Assembly (NCBI GenBank): GCA_019648995.1
Contig: BLXT01006178.1
Span: 105,177-131,696, forward strand
Length of the DNA: 26,520 bases
Reading direction: 5' to 3'
From: Plakobranchus ocellatus
Taxonomy: Eukaryota; Mollusca; Gastropoda; Plakobranchidae
In this document: in pieces, positions 10,831-20,279 of the stretch
How the letters are laid out: each line of letters opens with the position of its first letter
Position numbering within the stretch: position 1 is the stretch's first letter
Translations under genes and position numbers: made by a program
Notes under the pieces: model-generated
Told to the model about the DNA's origin: nothing
The model's database searches: none
Seen by the model: only the letters and a program-made list of their open reading frames with translations

Positions 10831-10950
10831 TTTTGTAGCAATATTTCCCAAAATATCCTCGACGACATCGACATTTTGCTTTTGACTGTCTCACCTCACA
10901 TATTCCCCCATTGTAACACTTGACTCCTGCACACTGTGAGGATGCTGCCT
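10831..10950 (-). CDS. Exon P2: basic EGF-like domain, recent duplicate of P1
   Basis: The exon encodes 40 residues starting KAASSQCAGVKC and ending RRGYFGKYCYK. Cysteines lie at residues 7, 12, 18, 27, 29 and 38, a complete EGF pattern. Ten Lys/Arg face one acidic residue. The acceptor is CATGCAG before AG GCA GCA, and a second in-frame AG six bases further in (GGCAG) could shorten the domain by two residues. The donor GTAAGT is at 10830-10825. The exon lies inside the second copy of an 868-bp tandem duplication. It differs from P1 at four bases, all changing amino acids (Arg/Lys, Pro/Ser and a two-base Lys/Gly change), while the remaining bases of the exon are identical. Symmetric phase 1 ends let P2 splice straight to P1 in frame. 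Confidence 0.85.
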
Positions 10951-11194
10951 CTGCATGGCACGAGGATAACGTTAATATGAATAGTTTTCTCTATGTTGCA
11001 TTTCGATCAAGAAATAAAAAGAATCTTATGTGAATATCACCAATGCCATGATTGTTAAATACCTCATAAGTAGGGCCTGCTAGCCTCCTAAAGGTTTTTT
11101 GAAAATCATTTTATCTTCCCTATCTAGATTAGTGCGAGCAAATTTTGAGACTCAGATCTTCGTTAATTTTGTTTAAAACCTATAGATAGAGAAA

Positions 11195-11287
11195 AGACTA
11201 TATGGAGATAGATAGATAACTAGATACGTACATTGATAGATAGATGGAAAGATAGATAAGTAAACAGTAGGTTGATAGACGGAGAAG

Positions 11288-11332
<45 letters not shown>
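11195..11332. repeat. GATA-rich patch followed by GA microsatellite
   Basis: Irregular GATAGATAG units to about 11270, then a nearly pure GA run at 11291-11332. Confidence 0.85.
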
Positions 11333-11334
<2 letters not shown>

Positions 11335-11640
11335 ACAGAGAAAAGAGAGAAAGAGATCTGAGAGAGATTCATTGATTGTTATTTAAATTTAATAATAACA
11401 ATTAAAAATAGCCACAAGGCCCTTTACATTTGGCCGTTAAAATGAGATAATTCAATCCGTGCACAAATGCCAAAAGGTCGCATTTTCCATTTTAGAATAT
11501 GAAACAAAAACCAATTAGCGAATCAAACCAAACCATTCAACCCTGTATTTATTACACGTTTTTAGAAGAACGGAAACAAGTTTTTAATGAATGTTTTTGA
11601 ATTTAGCAAAGACATTTCTTATATAAAAAAAAATAATAAT

Positions 11641-11651
11641 AGAAAGAGAGT

Positions 11652-11737
<86 letters not shown>

Positions 11738-11770
11738 GAAAGCAAAGAAAATATAGAAAGAGAGAGAGAG
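11641..11770. repeat. GA microsatellite
   Basis: GA repeat with GAAAGA interruptions. The long open frames in both directions here (Arg-Glu or Ser-Leu repeats) are products of the simple repeat. Confidence 0.9.
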
Positions 11771-11977
11771 CAAGGCATTAAATAAACAAAAATATGGATA
11801 AATTGAAAAGTTTCAAATTTCATTTATATAAATTGACAAAATATTCAACACACAAATATGAGAAGCATAACAATTTGCACAAAAAAAGTGCACTCGCAAA
11901 CACATGCCAGCACACACATACACTCGTGTATATGTTTTACTCAAAACGTATGAATGTACATACATGTATAAACATAA

Positions 11978-12014
11978 ATATATTTATATATATGTATATA
12001 TATATGTGTATATA

Positions 12015-12059
<45 letters not shown>

Positions 12060-12060
12060 G
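11978..12060. repeat. TA/TATG microsatellite
   Basis: Alternating TA with scattered TG, preceded by a CA-rich and CATA-rich stretch (11900-11970). Confidence 0.9.
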
Positions 12061-12099
12061 CTGGGCGTGTGTTCTAGTGCTGTAAAACCCATTCTACGA

Positions 12100-12108
12100 A
12101 AGAGAGAG

Positions 12109-12199
<91 letters not shown>
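12100..12199. repeat. Compound GA-GATA-GA microsatellite
   Basis: A GA run, about ten GATA units (12110-12150), then a pure GA run to 12199. Confidence 0.92.
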
Positions 12200-12201
<2 letters not shown>

Positions 12202-12780
12202 CATAATACAAATAATTCAAATTCCTCATGAAATGCGGCTTTAAAGATGCAGATCTCTAAAGGAACCCTAGAATCTAGATCTGAATAACATGCGCGCCAC
12301 ATGAATTAAAATAAGATGCCAAAGTATTCCCTTATCTATATTTATAAAATACTTTGAATGTAATAAATTTCTGCTAGTTTAGATCTAGATTGTCGTGGAT
12401 CTACAGCTATAATGAGGTCTTAAATCTAGATCTGTAGATGCCAGAATTAATTTTTTTTATTAATATACATACAATGATATTTTCTAATATCTCTAGGGCT
12501 TTCAACTAATTTTTCTTTGACAGTCTTTAAGGGTTTCCATTGATTTTTCTAGATTTTCCTGATGCAGCTGAAGACTTTCGATGTCATTTTTGAAATCATT
12601 ATTTCTGATTTGAATAGATTTAAAATTTTTGTAATATGGTCTAAAAGCTAATTTTAAACTGGTTATGGAACTTGCTATACAATTTATCCCAAGAGAACCC
12701 TTGTAGATTTCTTTGGCTCATGATTTGAAATGGGCTTGATGATGACTTTTTGCAGTGAAAATTTTTCAAACGTATGAGGT

Positions 12781-13013
12781 TTGGTTCGCAAGAAAGAGCA
12801 AGAAAGAGAGAGACAGATAGAAAGAGTTTTAAAGAGAGAGAGGAAGCGAGAAAGAAAGAGGAAGACAAAGAGAAAGAGAGAGAGACAAAGATAGAACGAG
12901 AGAGAAAGGGAGAGAGGAAGAGAGATAAATTGAGAGACGAAGAGAGAGAAAGGAAGAGAGGAAGAGAGAGAAAGACAGATGAGAAGACAGAAACAAAGAC
13001 AGAGAGAGAAAGA

Positions 13014-13081
<68 letters not shown>

Positions 13082-13092
13082 GAGAGAGAGAT
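12781..13092. repeat. Purine-rich GA tract (about 310 bp)
   Basis: Almost entirely A and G on the plus strand for about 300 bases. It is degenerate GAAAGAGAGA to 13020, then nearly pure GA to 13092. Confidence 0.9.
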
Positions 13093-13301
13093 TTAACAAT
13101 TCTATAATGCAAATATCATTTTAAAAAATAGTAGTTTTTACGCTGCAACGGGAAGGTTTTACCTTTTTTTAAAATCATAAATCCAACTTATCAAGGATGA
13201 AAGCTGAACCTTCAAATCTTTGATGCCTAAGAATACTGCTGTGAGCATAAATAACTTTTCCTCTGCGTCAGAGCTTGCATTGACTAATAAGCAACCTCGG
13301 T

Positions 13302-13346
13302 ATGTTTTTTTTTTTTTTTTTTGGTTAGTTTTTTGGTTTTTTTTTA
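13302..13346. repeat. T-rich tract
   Basis: About twenty T residues, a short GG-containing break, then further T and GGTTTT runs. Confidence 0.8.
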
Positions 13347-13671
13347 ATCAACCTTGCTGGGAAATGAGCAGAGGCGACTAAAAGATCAAAATAATCGCTG
13401 TGAGGCTGGCGAAAAATTACGTGTAGATTTTATTTTGTACACTACAGTAAAAAAGTTTTACTCTTAAATAATTTTCAGTGAACAGAATATAAAATGTAAA
13501 GAAAAGTTAGGTTTCATTTTGAGTCCATCAAAAAATACCGGTATGCGTAAATAGTTAGTACTTATAGAGTGGTCGCCAAAATTATAAAAATTTTGACAAA
13601 AATGTTCAGGCGATTGTCCCGCGAAGAAAATATGCCCATATTTTATATGTATATATTATGTATAAACGTAC

Positions 13672-13794
13672 TGTTCTGGCACTTTTCTCCAGTATATCCT
13701 GATGGGCAGACACATTCAGCACTTGACCCCACAACTTTACATTTGCCATTGTTTCTACAAGAAATTCCTTCACAGAGCGGGTTTGACGGTTCAT
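13672..13794 (-). CDS. Exon S: first EGF-like domain (near-neutral)
   Basis: The exon encodes 41 residues beginning DEPSNPLCEG and ending GYTGEKCQN. Six cysteines at residues 8, 13, 19, 28, 30 and 39 match the C1-C6 spacing of an EGF-like domain, including the CxC pair and the final G-Y-x-G-x-x-C. The calcium-binding consensus before C1 (D-x-D/N-E/Q) is not complete, so a non-calcium EGF is likely. The acceptor is CCTGACAAG before AT, and the donor is GTACGT at 13671-13666, the only one in the gene that differs from GTAAGT. It differs from all later domains in charge: four basic against five acidic residues. It is therefore the most divergent repeat and was probably not part of the later P/Q duplications. 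Confidence 0.87.
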
Positions 13795-14696
13795 CTTGTC
13801 AGGAAAAAAGATAATAATGGAGGGTTTTTTTTTGTTTATATGAGCTCCATAGACAGCAAAAATAGCAGAGGATAAAGTTTAATTGTTTTCATACTTGTAT
13901 GATGGCTTGAGAGTTAATATTTCATCTATACATCCTATACATTATCAAAAAGATGAACAAAAATCAGCGCAGTATAAAAAATGTGCTTATTATTACATCG
14001 ATTTTGTAAATAAATAAGCAAACACAATGTTAGACCATAAAGTTTATATATTGTTTTATTCAGTGGAACAATGACATACATTTTAATCAGCGCATAATGT
14101 ATAGTCCACATTAGTATACCAGTAATAATGGGAAAACATTGGACAAAGAAATCACAGGCTGTTTATTATTCTAGCTCTTAGACATCTATTTATATTATAC
14201 ACGCGGCTCGACTTATTCCCAGAAAAATCCGGGTGGCAGGCGCGAGCCATAAGCGCTAAAAGAACAAAAAAATTAAAAGAAGAAAGAAAAAAGTCACGAT
14301 AATCAAATACACAAATATAAACGGTGTCCATTTTTTGTATTAGTTTTCTCTCATTTTACTAAGTTGATTTTATTTTGTTTATTATCTTTCCATATAAAAT
14401 CGAGCTAAGCACAACCTCTTCGCGTCCCTTATTTAACTTCGCGCTAGTCCTTATCGGAACTTAGGAGATTTCAAACTGAGCTCTCTACGGGTCTTTTTTT
14501 CTCCACATTAACAGGCCAATACTAACTAGTAATATTACTTCAAGCACAAAAAGCTGCACAAAAGCACAAAAATCGTAATATAACTAAAACAAGAAAAATA
14601 TCCCTAGCTGCAAACAAACATGTAAATATTTATTACGGACATTTAATCAACGATCTTTCTTGTTTAAACGATCTTCACGTTAAGATTTCTACTTAC
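13795..14696 (-). other. Intron 1 of the multi-EGF gene
   Basis: The intron is 902 bp between the signal-peptide exon and exon S. It begins GTAAGT and ends CTGACAAG. No repeat or second exon was recognised. Confidence 0.6.
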
Positions 14697-14802
14697 CTCG
14701 TTGACTTGGATTTCTTTGTCCGAATGCTGCTACTCGATTGGTTTGAAATACAATTGAAAGAGTGAGAGCAAAAACTAAGCCCCGGTAAGTAGGTGCAGCC
14801 AT
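14697..14802 (-). CDS. Exon 1: start codon and signal peptide of multi-EGF protein
   Basis: The ATG at 14802 opens 35 codons plus one base, ending at a consensus GTAAGT donor (14696-14691). The peptide begins MAAPTYRG, then a hydrophobic core LVFALTLSIVF at residues 9-19, then a polar stretch ending RVAA. This is a standard eukaryotic signal peptide with a likely cleavage after Ala26 (Val24-Ala25-Ala26, satisfying the -3/-1 rule). The first mature residues would be FGQRNPSQR. The exon ends in phase 1 with a G that combines with AT of exon S to make Asp, so the junction is frame-consistent. This start is chosen because it is the only ATG giving a secretion signal in frame with the EGF exons. 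The downstream exons lack any other start of this kind. Confidence 0.85.
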
Positions 14803-14879
14803 ATGGAGCTATCCAAGTGCAAGTCTTTTCTCTCTCTCCTCCCTCAGTAGTTGTTTCAATTGGCTAGGTGATTCTTGTC

Positions 14880-14889
14880 AATATATTTC
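14880..14889 (-). promoter_or_regulatory. Candidate TATA-like element upstream of the multi-EGF gene
   Basis: On the minus strand an A/T element reading AAATATAT lies about 80 nt upstream of the ATG at 14802. A start site about 30 nt downstream would give a 5' UTR of roughly 50 nt that includes a GGGAGGAGAGAGA purine tract. A CCAAT string (14858-14865) lies downstream of the element, so it is unlikely to act as a CCAAT box. This is positional inference only; a 5' UTR intron with a more distant promoter is equally possible. Confidence 0.25.
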
Positions 14890-16228
14890 ACTCCCGCTAT
14901 TCTTGTATTGTGCCTCAAAATTTCCAATGTTCGTGGAAAGAGTTGAGCAGTTTACTGGATCAAATATCACACCAAAATGACTTGAAAATCACCGAATCTG
15001 CTTAAGATCAAAATTAATTAATCTACGTTTTCACGATAAAAAAAATTCCTAAACAGATGCTGCAGTTTGTAGATTAAATCCCATCGCATAAATTTTATCC
15101 TTTGCTAAAATGTAATCCACTGTGTGTGTCAGCTTCGATAAAGACATGAATGCAAATATATGGGCTAGTTTTTTTTTCCGTAAACCATGTAACACCTGGC
15201 AATTAGATCTTCATTTATCTGATAAACGCCAAAAAATGTATTTTAATTATTCTGAATATCGCCTTGATTTTTTAAATAAAAATTATATATCGGAAATTGA
15301 TGCCGACTTACATTGATGCTGGATCCTAATTTAAGGCTTTCAGTACCGCCCAAAGATGATAGAGGAAGATGGCTTTATGCAACAGCTGCCTTCTCCCATC
15401 ACGACAGCTAACGGCGATAGTACCCTACAATTTTACCCCCTTTTCGAAAATGACGCTTCCAATTTCTGGGTATTTAATTTTTTACTAATAATTTCTAACT
15501 AACACAACTTCGTATAAATTCTTCCAACAGAATGATTTACTGAAGGAAACACAATCAAATATTCATGTCAAGGGTAGTAATATTACAGTGAGTAATGCAT
15601 GATACAAACATAAATTTAGAGAAAAATGCTTAGATCACTTATCACCGACCAAGCTATAAAACAAGACAATTGCCATCGTGAAAGTTAAAACATTAAAAGC
15701 GGATTCCAGTGATCTAGCAGTATTCCCAGCAGTACGCTATATTGACCATGAAATACGTATTTCATTGTATAAGTCTCTATCCTATAAAATCACAACTTTA
15801 TCGCTTTTCTTCCCGACTCCCCAATGATTCTTCTTGCTCTGCTACTTCCAATCCTCTTTCTTTTTCCTCTTCCATTGATTTTCTATAACTCCTTTTCCCT
15901 GCACCAAACATCTTTTTTTATATTGTTGTTATGTCCTCTGTAGTGTCATTAACTGAAAGGTCCAATAAACGCAACATTTTTAATGTACCACCGTTCTGGT
16001 GACTTTTTGTTCGTATTAGTGTAAGTTTTTTTTTTTTTTTTTTTTTTGTATCTACTATATTAACCGCCCCTACATTCTCAAGATCCTTTGTTCCCAAGAG
16101 CGTTGCGCTTGAGTTTTCCGATATTTCACTTCTCAAATTTTAAGTGAAGATAAAGATGCGGGCGAAGCGCAGGATCCCAATAAATGTACATCATTAAATA
16201 AAGACCAGAGTGACACCTAGGTCCAATT
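14890..16228. other. Region upstream of the multi-EGF gene, no gene recognised
   Basis: Possible proximal promoter sequence is followed by AT-rich sequence with a pyrimidine-rich patch (15800-15905) and a T run (16027-16047). Short open frames here have no recognisable domains. I see no exon that I can support. Confidence 0.5.
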
Positions 16229-16249
16229 TCTCTCTCTCTCTCTGTCGGC

Positions 16250-16488
16250 TCATCCGTTTCGGGACGTTGCCTCCTGAACTCTCCTGCGAAACGTCTCTCT
16301 GTCTGATGTTAATCTTCCTGCCTGGGATGTGCTTGTTTCCAACCATTCTTCAATGTCGTTCTCCCATCTCCTTGTAGGTCTGCCTTTTCCTCTCTTCCCT
16401 TTCACCTTTGCCTCCAATATATGTTTTTCAAGAGTTTGGTGGCGTTTGATATGCCCAAAGTATGTAAGTTTTAGTTTTTTTTATGCTC
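16250..16488 (-). pseudogene. LINE ORF C-terminal tail (frameshifted)
   Basis: In a shifted frame the minus strand encodes LTYFGHIKRH, then VKGKRGKGRPTRRW and DIEEWLE, ending at TGA (16252-16250). The Y-F-G-H-I and GKR-GRP-W-DI pattern is the characteristic C-terminal end of RTE/BovB-like polyproteins. It is separated from the main RT frame by the A-run frameshift at about 16480. Confidence 0.8.
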
Positions 16489-17331
16489 TGAAGAAGTATT
16501 GGAGTTTTATTAACACTTCTTCATTTCTTATCTTCTCTGTCCAAGATATCCTTAAAATTTTTCTGTAGCATTTTAATTCGAAAGCGGTAATCCTTTTGCT
16601 ATCAGTTTTATTGATGGTCCAAGCCTCACACCCATATGTTGCGGTTGGAAAAATGATACTTTTTAGTATCCTCACTTTTGTGTGGACATCTTGTCCTTTC
16701 CAGATTTTCTCCATTTTTTGAAGCTTTGCTGTTGCCATTGCCAACCTTCTCCTTATTTCAGGTGTTGTCTTTCCATTTGCTTCTATTCTAGCTCCAAGAT
16801 ATTCAAAACTTTTCACTCTCTCTATTTCTTCTCCCTCAATTTTTATTCTTGCTTCTTTCTTGCACTTACCTATGTCCATGATCTTTGTTTTCTTAACATT
16901 CAGATGTAGTCCCTTTTGTTCACTGTGCTCTTTTACTGCTTTTATGAGTTTTTCAAGTCCTTCTGTTGTTGTGGAGAGGAGTGCAGTGTCGTCAGCATAT
17001 CTTAAGTCTCTTATTGGCAGTCCTTGAAGTCTAGGTTCATCATATTCATCTTTCCGTGGGTCAAATTCTACATCTCTCATGATTTCTTCGGTGTACAGGC
17101 TAAAGAGGTGAGGTGATAGTATACAACCTTGTCTGACACCTTTCTTGACTGGAAACCATTCTGTTGTTCCATATTCCAGTTGAATAGAGGATTGTTGGTC
17201 CTCGTAAAGCGATTTTACCAAACCAATAATTTTTGGGTGAAAATGCATCTTGTGTATGGTTTGCCACATTTTTTCATGATTTACGCAGTCAAAAGCTTTG
17301 GAGTAGTCAATGAAACATGTATGAAGGCTGG
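16489..17331 (-). pseudogene. LINE reverse transcriptase, palm and thumb region
   Basis: This is an open frame of about 280 codons. It starts with the motif A region (FIDYSKAFDCV, catalytic Asp), and later has GVRQGCILSPHLF (motif B) and LRYADDTALLS (motif C with the YADD box). Further on come KTKIM and an FEYLGA segment, then the YGCEAW and FELKCYRKILR segments seen after the RT domain in RTE-type LINEs. The catalytic residues are intact, but the frame ends at TAA near 16484 where a run of A residues has shifted the frame. Its upstream continuation is cut by the inserted LTR. It would copy RNA into DNA at a nicked target if intact; this copy cannot. Confidence 0.88.
17328..17331. repeat. Target site duplication, left copy (CTGG)
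   Basis: CTGG precedes TGTAAC. The matching copy is at 18356-18359. The apparent match extends to CTGGTGT because the LTR itself begins with TGT. Confidence 0.72.
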
Positions 17332-18355
17332 TGTAACATTATTCGGTCCCACTCCTATGTTAGTCATTATTCATTCCCCAATGGTTGTCTCACGTGTATC
17401 TGTTTCAACTACTTTTCTTTATCAAGTAACGATCTACCGTTAGACCACCAAACTAGAAGCATAACTTTCGGGCAGAGAATTCTCACCCGCAGAGAGGAAA
17501 TCTGATGTTGTTTAAATACCGGTTTCAGGGAAGAAACTCTTTTAGTGTCATTTGTTTTTCTCAGGTCGTTGGGTGCTTTTGCGGTACGTCTAATCAGTCA
17601 GGGGTAACTTTACTCGTTGCTGGCGCCTTCTCGGACCCGGCTTGTCGAAATAAATCACCACGATCTATTCATTCGATTTTTAGTGGCTTTGTATGTGTCT
17701 TCTTAGGGAAACAATGCTGTTTCCGCCCTAGACCCCACCTTGAATTTCTCTGAGCCTATATGTACGATGCTCATTCAGTTAGTGTAGGATTCGCTCTCCA
17801 ACTGTACGCCCGATCAGTCGCAGAAGTAGAGGTAGTTGTTTGAGAGAGCAGCAAGATAGATATGTAAAGACATGTAACCACGAGCAAAGCTCGAATAGTT
17901 TGTCAGTCTGGTAGTTCTTCTATAGTCCTTTTGTTTAAAAGTAAAGTTTCGAAATCTAACCATGTAGTTTTCTAACTCCTCGCCCGGTATGGGGGGGAGG
18001 GGGACCTTAGTGTAGGACTAAAGGCATAGGTTAGGTTAGTTGTTCTTGTTATTAATGTAGAGTCTACGCCACCCAGCACGCAACAGATGCATGATTTATA
18101 ATTCTAGAATGCTCTTTATAATCTTATATTTTAGAACGTAGTCAAATAAACTTTATAACCAGATGGAACGTGTTGTTGCTTAGTCTCAGAGTGCTGGAAG
18201 TGTCTTGTTTGTGAAACGTAAAGTATCATTTATGAAGTCTTGATATATAGACGCCAGGCGTCACAGTAAAGAATTGGAGCAACTAGATTAAAAACCACTA
18301 TACGATCTGATGACGGCCCAGTCATTATAGTCGTGTGGCCAGCGGTTATGCTACA
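17332..18355 (+). mobile_element. Probable solo LTR of an LTR retrotransposon (1024 bp)
   Basis: The element begins TGTAACATTATTCGG and ends GGTTATGCTACA, giving TG..CA termini with an imperfect inverted terminal match (TGTARCAT). It is flanked by CTGG on both sides (17328-17331 and 18356-18359), a 4-bp target duplication. Removing the element plus one CTGG restores the continuity of the host LINE, which fixes both boundaries. Inside are AATAAA signals (near 17650 and 18146) and an A/T box TTTAAATA (near 17515), consistent with LTR transcription signals in the plus orientation. There is no gag or pol coding, so recombination between two LTRs is the likely origin. A non-autonomous element with similar ends is the alternative. 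Confidence 0.72.
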
Positions 18356-18359
18356 CTGG
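18356..18359. repeat. Target site duplication, right copy (CTGG)
   Basis: CTGG follows GCTACA directly, and the LINE sequence resumes after it. Confidence 0.72.
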
Positions 18360-18525
18360 TGTTTGTTTCTCGATATTTTTTAATAATCATCCGTAAGTTG
18401 AAAATGTGATCTCTTGTACCTCTGTTTTTTTTCTGAATCCTGCCTGTGAGTTGCTTACCTCTTCTTCTAATTTCCTCTCCATTCTTTTCATGATGATCTT
18501 GAGCAAAATTTTACTCCAATCTAGA
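18356..18525 (-). pseudogene. LINE reverse transcriptase, N-terminal fragment
   Basis: The minus-strand translation shows the ILLKIIMKRME segment and the QAGFRK motif found at the start of the RT domain of RTE-type LINEs. The reading frame then shifts at a run of eight A residues, and a motif of the GTRDHIF-NLR type continues in a different frame up to the insertion site. Upstream of about 18525 the similarity stops, marking the 5' truncation point of the element. Confidence 0.75.
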
Positions 18526-19951
18526 GCAGGAAAACCATGGATCGAGAACAATCTTGAACCAGCAAGTTTACAACTTAGTGTAATGTATTAAAATAGGTAT
18601 AAATAGGAAATTACAGCCCTAAGGATAGAAAATCCCATCACAAACAAAAGGCCTATCGATAAAGATATCACCCAGCTCCACACGTCAGTCCGAGCAATGC
18701 GAAATGGCAGGATAAGTGGTTGCTTACAGTTTATATATATAGGGTAGAGCCGCCAAAAACTTAAGATATTATAATTCGAAATTTTTTCAGTGATGCACCT
18801 TTTTTTCGGGGGTAGAGTACAGGATAATTTTAAATATATTAAAAAATGAATTCTTTAAAAACGTGTTACAATCCCCTGGGAAGAACTGGCAACTAGTAAG
18901 GAAAAAAAAAAAGAACATAATTTTCAGTTCACTATACCAGCACATTCTACAGAGGAAACTTGCACAACCAACCAACCAAAATGTAATCATCCTAGAAAAA
19001 TAGATTTCACCAGCATACCGGTTACAACCGGTGTAATCATACGTTCCCATGACATCACAAAATGACAGAAAAGAAACTGGTTTAACGACTATCCTCTTTT
19101 TAACTCAGCAAGAATTAATCTTAACTAGCTGTTGTAACAATAAAACCGTATAGTTATTTATCTAATGGGCTAAATTTAGGCCTCCTCGGCCAAACAGATC
19201 TCAATCACTCCATAGGTTGAAAAATAGGGGAAAATAATTTTAAAAAAAACAGCTTCTAGATCTATATATCTCCGCCACTCATTTATCAAGATGCGCACTC
19301 CCAAATTAATCCTTTTTTTTATCCTTTTCTGTGCTTTTATTTCAAAAACTAGAAAACAGGCACGAAAGATTTTGACCACAATGAAAACGTAGATGGAGTT
19401 TCACTTGGTTGTCACTATATGTTGAACACTGAATTTTTATGCGAAGATAAAAAATGTTTTGCTTAGCTTTTCAGAAACTTTTTTGCTCCTGATCTATTTG
19501 TTTTTGCTAAGATAACTCGGAATAAAGGACATCGAGATTTTGTTGTAATAAAATGAAATAGCTTGAGAAGACGACGATGAATAATACAACTGGAGATAAA
19601 AACTCACAACAAGTGCAAAGTAACATAGCATTATGAAGGAAGATGCCTTGCTACTAAATTTCAAAACAAAAGTTATTTTCTTATGTGTCTTGTCATTGCA
19701 TATGTTGAAATATATGTCATCGAATACACTTGTTCTCACGATTTGAAGCCCATAATAGAAACTTTTATCTGATGAGGACTTGGACGTTTGAGATCATCTG
19801 TAATGGAATGGCTGTATGCAGAAAAGCAATATATGTTCCCATTCAATTAAAAAATAATTTCGTTCAAAAAACAGTCACTCCACCTCTTACCAGTAATTCA
19901 TAGTTTGTGATCTATTCAATAGTCGGTGTATATGTTGCCGGCAATATGAGA
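18526..19951. other. No gene recognised
   Basis: AT-rich sequence with an A run near 18900. The patch at 18600-18730 is more complex (for example CCTATCGATAAAGATATCACC) and may be repeat-derived, but I cannot name it. Short open frames lack domain features. Confidence 0.4.
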
Positions 19952-20067
19952 AAACTGGCATTCTATAGAATGCCTAGAAAACGTATAGTATGTCTGATGG
20001 CAGCAGTCAAAGTATGAAATATTATGCTATTTACACATTCCCTAGGCATTCAATAGAATACCAGTTT
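19952..20067. repeat. Long inverted repeat (hairpin) with nested palindrome
   Basis: The arm AAACTGGCATTCTATAGAATG (continuing GCCTAG, 19952-19976) is answered by an inverted copy at 20042-20067, with two mismatches over 26 bases and weaker pairing beyond. The left arm itself contains a perfect 18-bp palindrome, GGCATTCTATAGAATGCC (19957-19974). The loop is about 65 bases. It lies just upstream of the integrase relic, so it could be a terminal structure of that element, a miniature inverted-repeat element or an RNA hairpin. Confidence 0.7.
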
Positions 20068-20279
20068 GCTGCAGGGCAAAGTATTTAACTGGTAAAACCA
20101 CACTTGGGGACGCTTGGGTGGTTGTGCAAAAAAGGTGGTCGAAGCGCGTGGGTGTTGAAAGTTACGCAAGACAGAAGAGTATTACTAGTATAAGTTTTCA
20201 CAGTCACATCGCTGACAAAATATCGCAAGTTTTTTCACGACAGCATTGAATATTATCTGGATGTGTTTCCTGTAACGTT

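Larger units (their letters stand above)
10300..11167 (-). repeat. Recent tandem duplication, copy 2 (868 bp)
   Basis: This is the second copy of the 9432-10299 unit, carrying the truncated Q exon (10300-10386) and exon P2 (10831-10950). It ends at GTTAAT followed by unrelated sequence at 11168. Confidence 0.9.
10951..13671 (-). other. Intron between exons S and P2, dominated by GA/GATA/TA microsatellites
   Basis: After the duplicated segment ends at 11167, the intron holds a GATA-rich patch (11195-11270), four large GA-rich tracts and a TA array. The unique patches between them (11380-11580, 12200-12770, 13095-13300 and 13350-13670) show no exon. Confidence 0.6.
563..14802 (-). other. Gene span: secreted multi-EGF-domain protein (3' end outside window)
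   Basis: Eight coding exons on the minus strand join in one frame: a signal-peptide exon of 106 nt, then EGF-like exons of 123, 120, 120, 111, 114, 111 and 123 nt. They total 928 nt, or 309 codons plus one base. Every internal exon starts after AG and ends before GTAAGT (GTACGT once), with all introns in phase 1. No stop codon or terminal exon is visible, so the gene continues beyond position 1. The product should enter the secretory pathway; no transmembrane segment other than the signal peptide is seen in this part. The EGF family is certain from the cysteine spacing. The orthologue and function are not recognised. Secreted matrix, adhesive or receptor ectodomain roles all remain possible. 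Confidence 0.85.
16229..18525 (-). mobile_element. RTE-like non-LTR retrotransposon (LINE), 5'-truncated, interrupted by an LTR
   Basis: Three consecutive pieces of a single LINE open frame lie on the minus strand: the N-terminal part of the reverse transcriptase (18356-18525), the palm and C-terminal half (16489-17331), and the C-terminal tail (16250-16488). They follow in order once the 1024-bp insertion at 17332-18355 is set aside, and the frame is continuous across that insertion. The stop TGA at 16252 is followed by a GA microsatellite (16229-16246), the kind of short simple-repeat tail typical of RTE elements. No endonuclease domain is present, so the copy is 5'-truncated. At least two frameshifts, both at A runs, make it inactive. 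The family assignment to the RTE/BovB-like group is by motif resemblance. Confidence 0.8.

Noticed and set aside
11584..13124. Long open frames made of Ser-Leu or Arg-Glu repeats on both strands
   Set aside because: They are translations of GA/CT microsatellites, which are open in several frames at once.
13569..13814. Plus-strand 81-codon open frame
   Set aside because: It is antisense to exon S.
17420..17500. tRNA-like TGGTCTAACGGTAGATC on the minus strand
   Set aside because: No correctly placed B box; it lies inside the LTR element.
17332..18355. Full TRIM-type element with two short LTRs
   Set aside because: I could not find the 5' end sequence repeated near the 3' end, so a solo LTR fits better.
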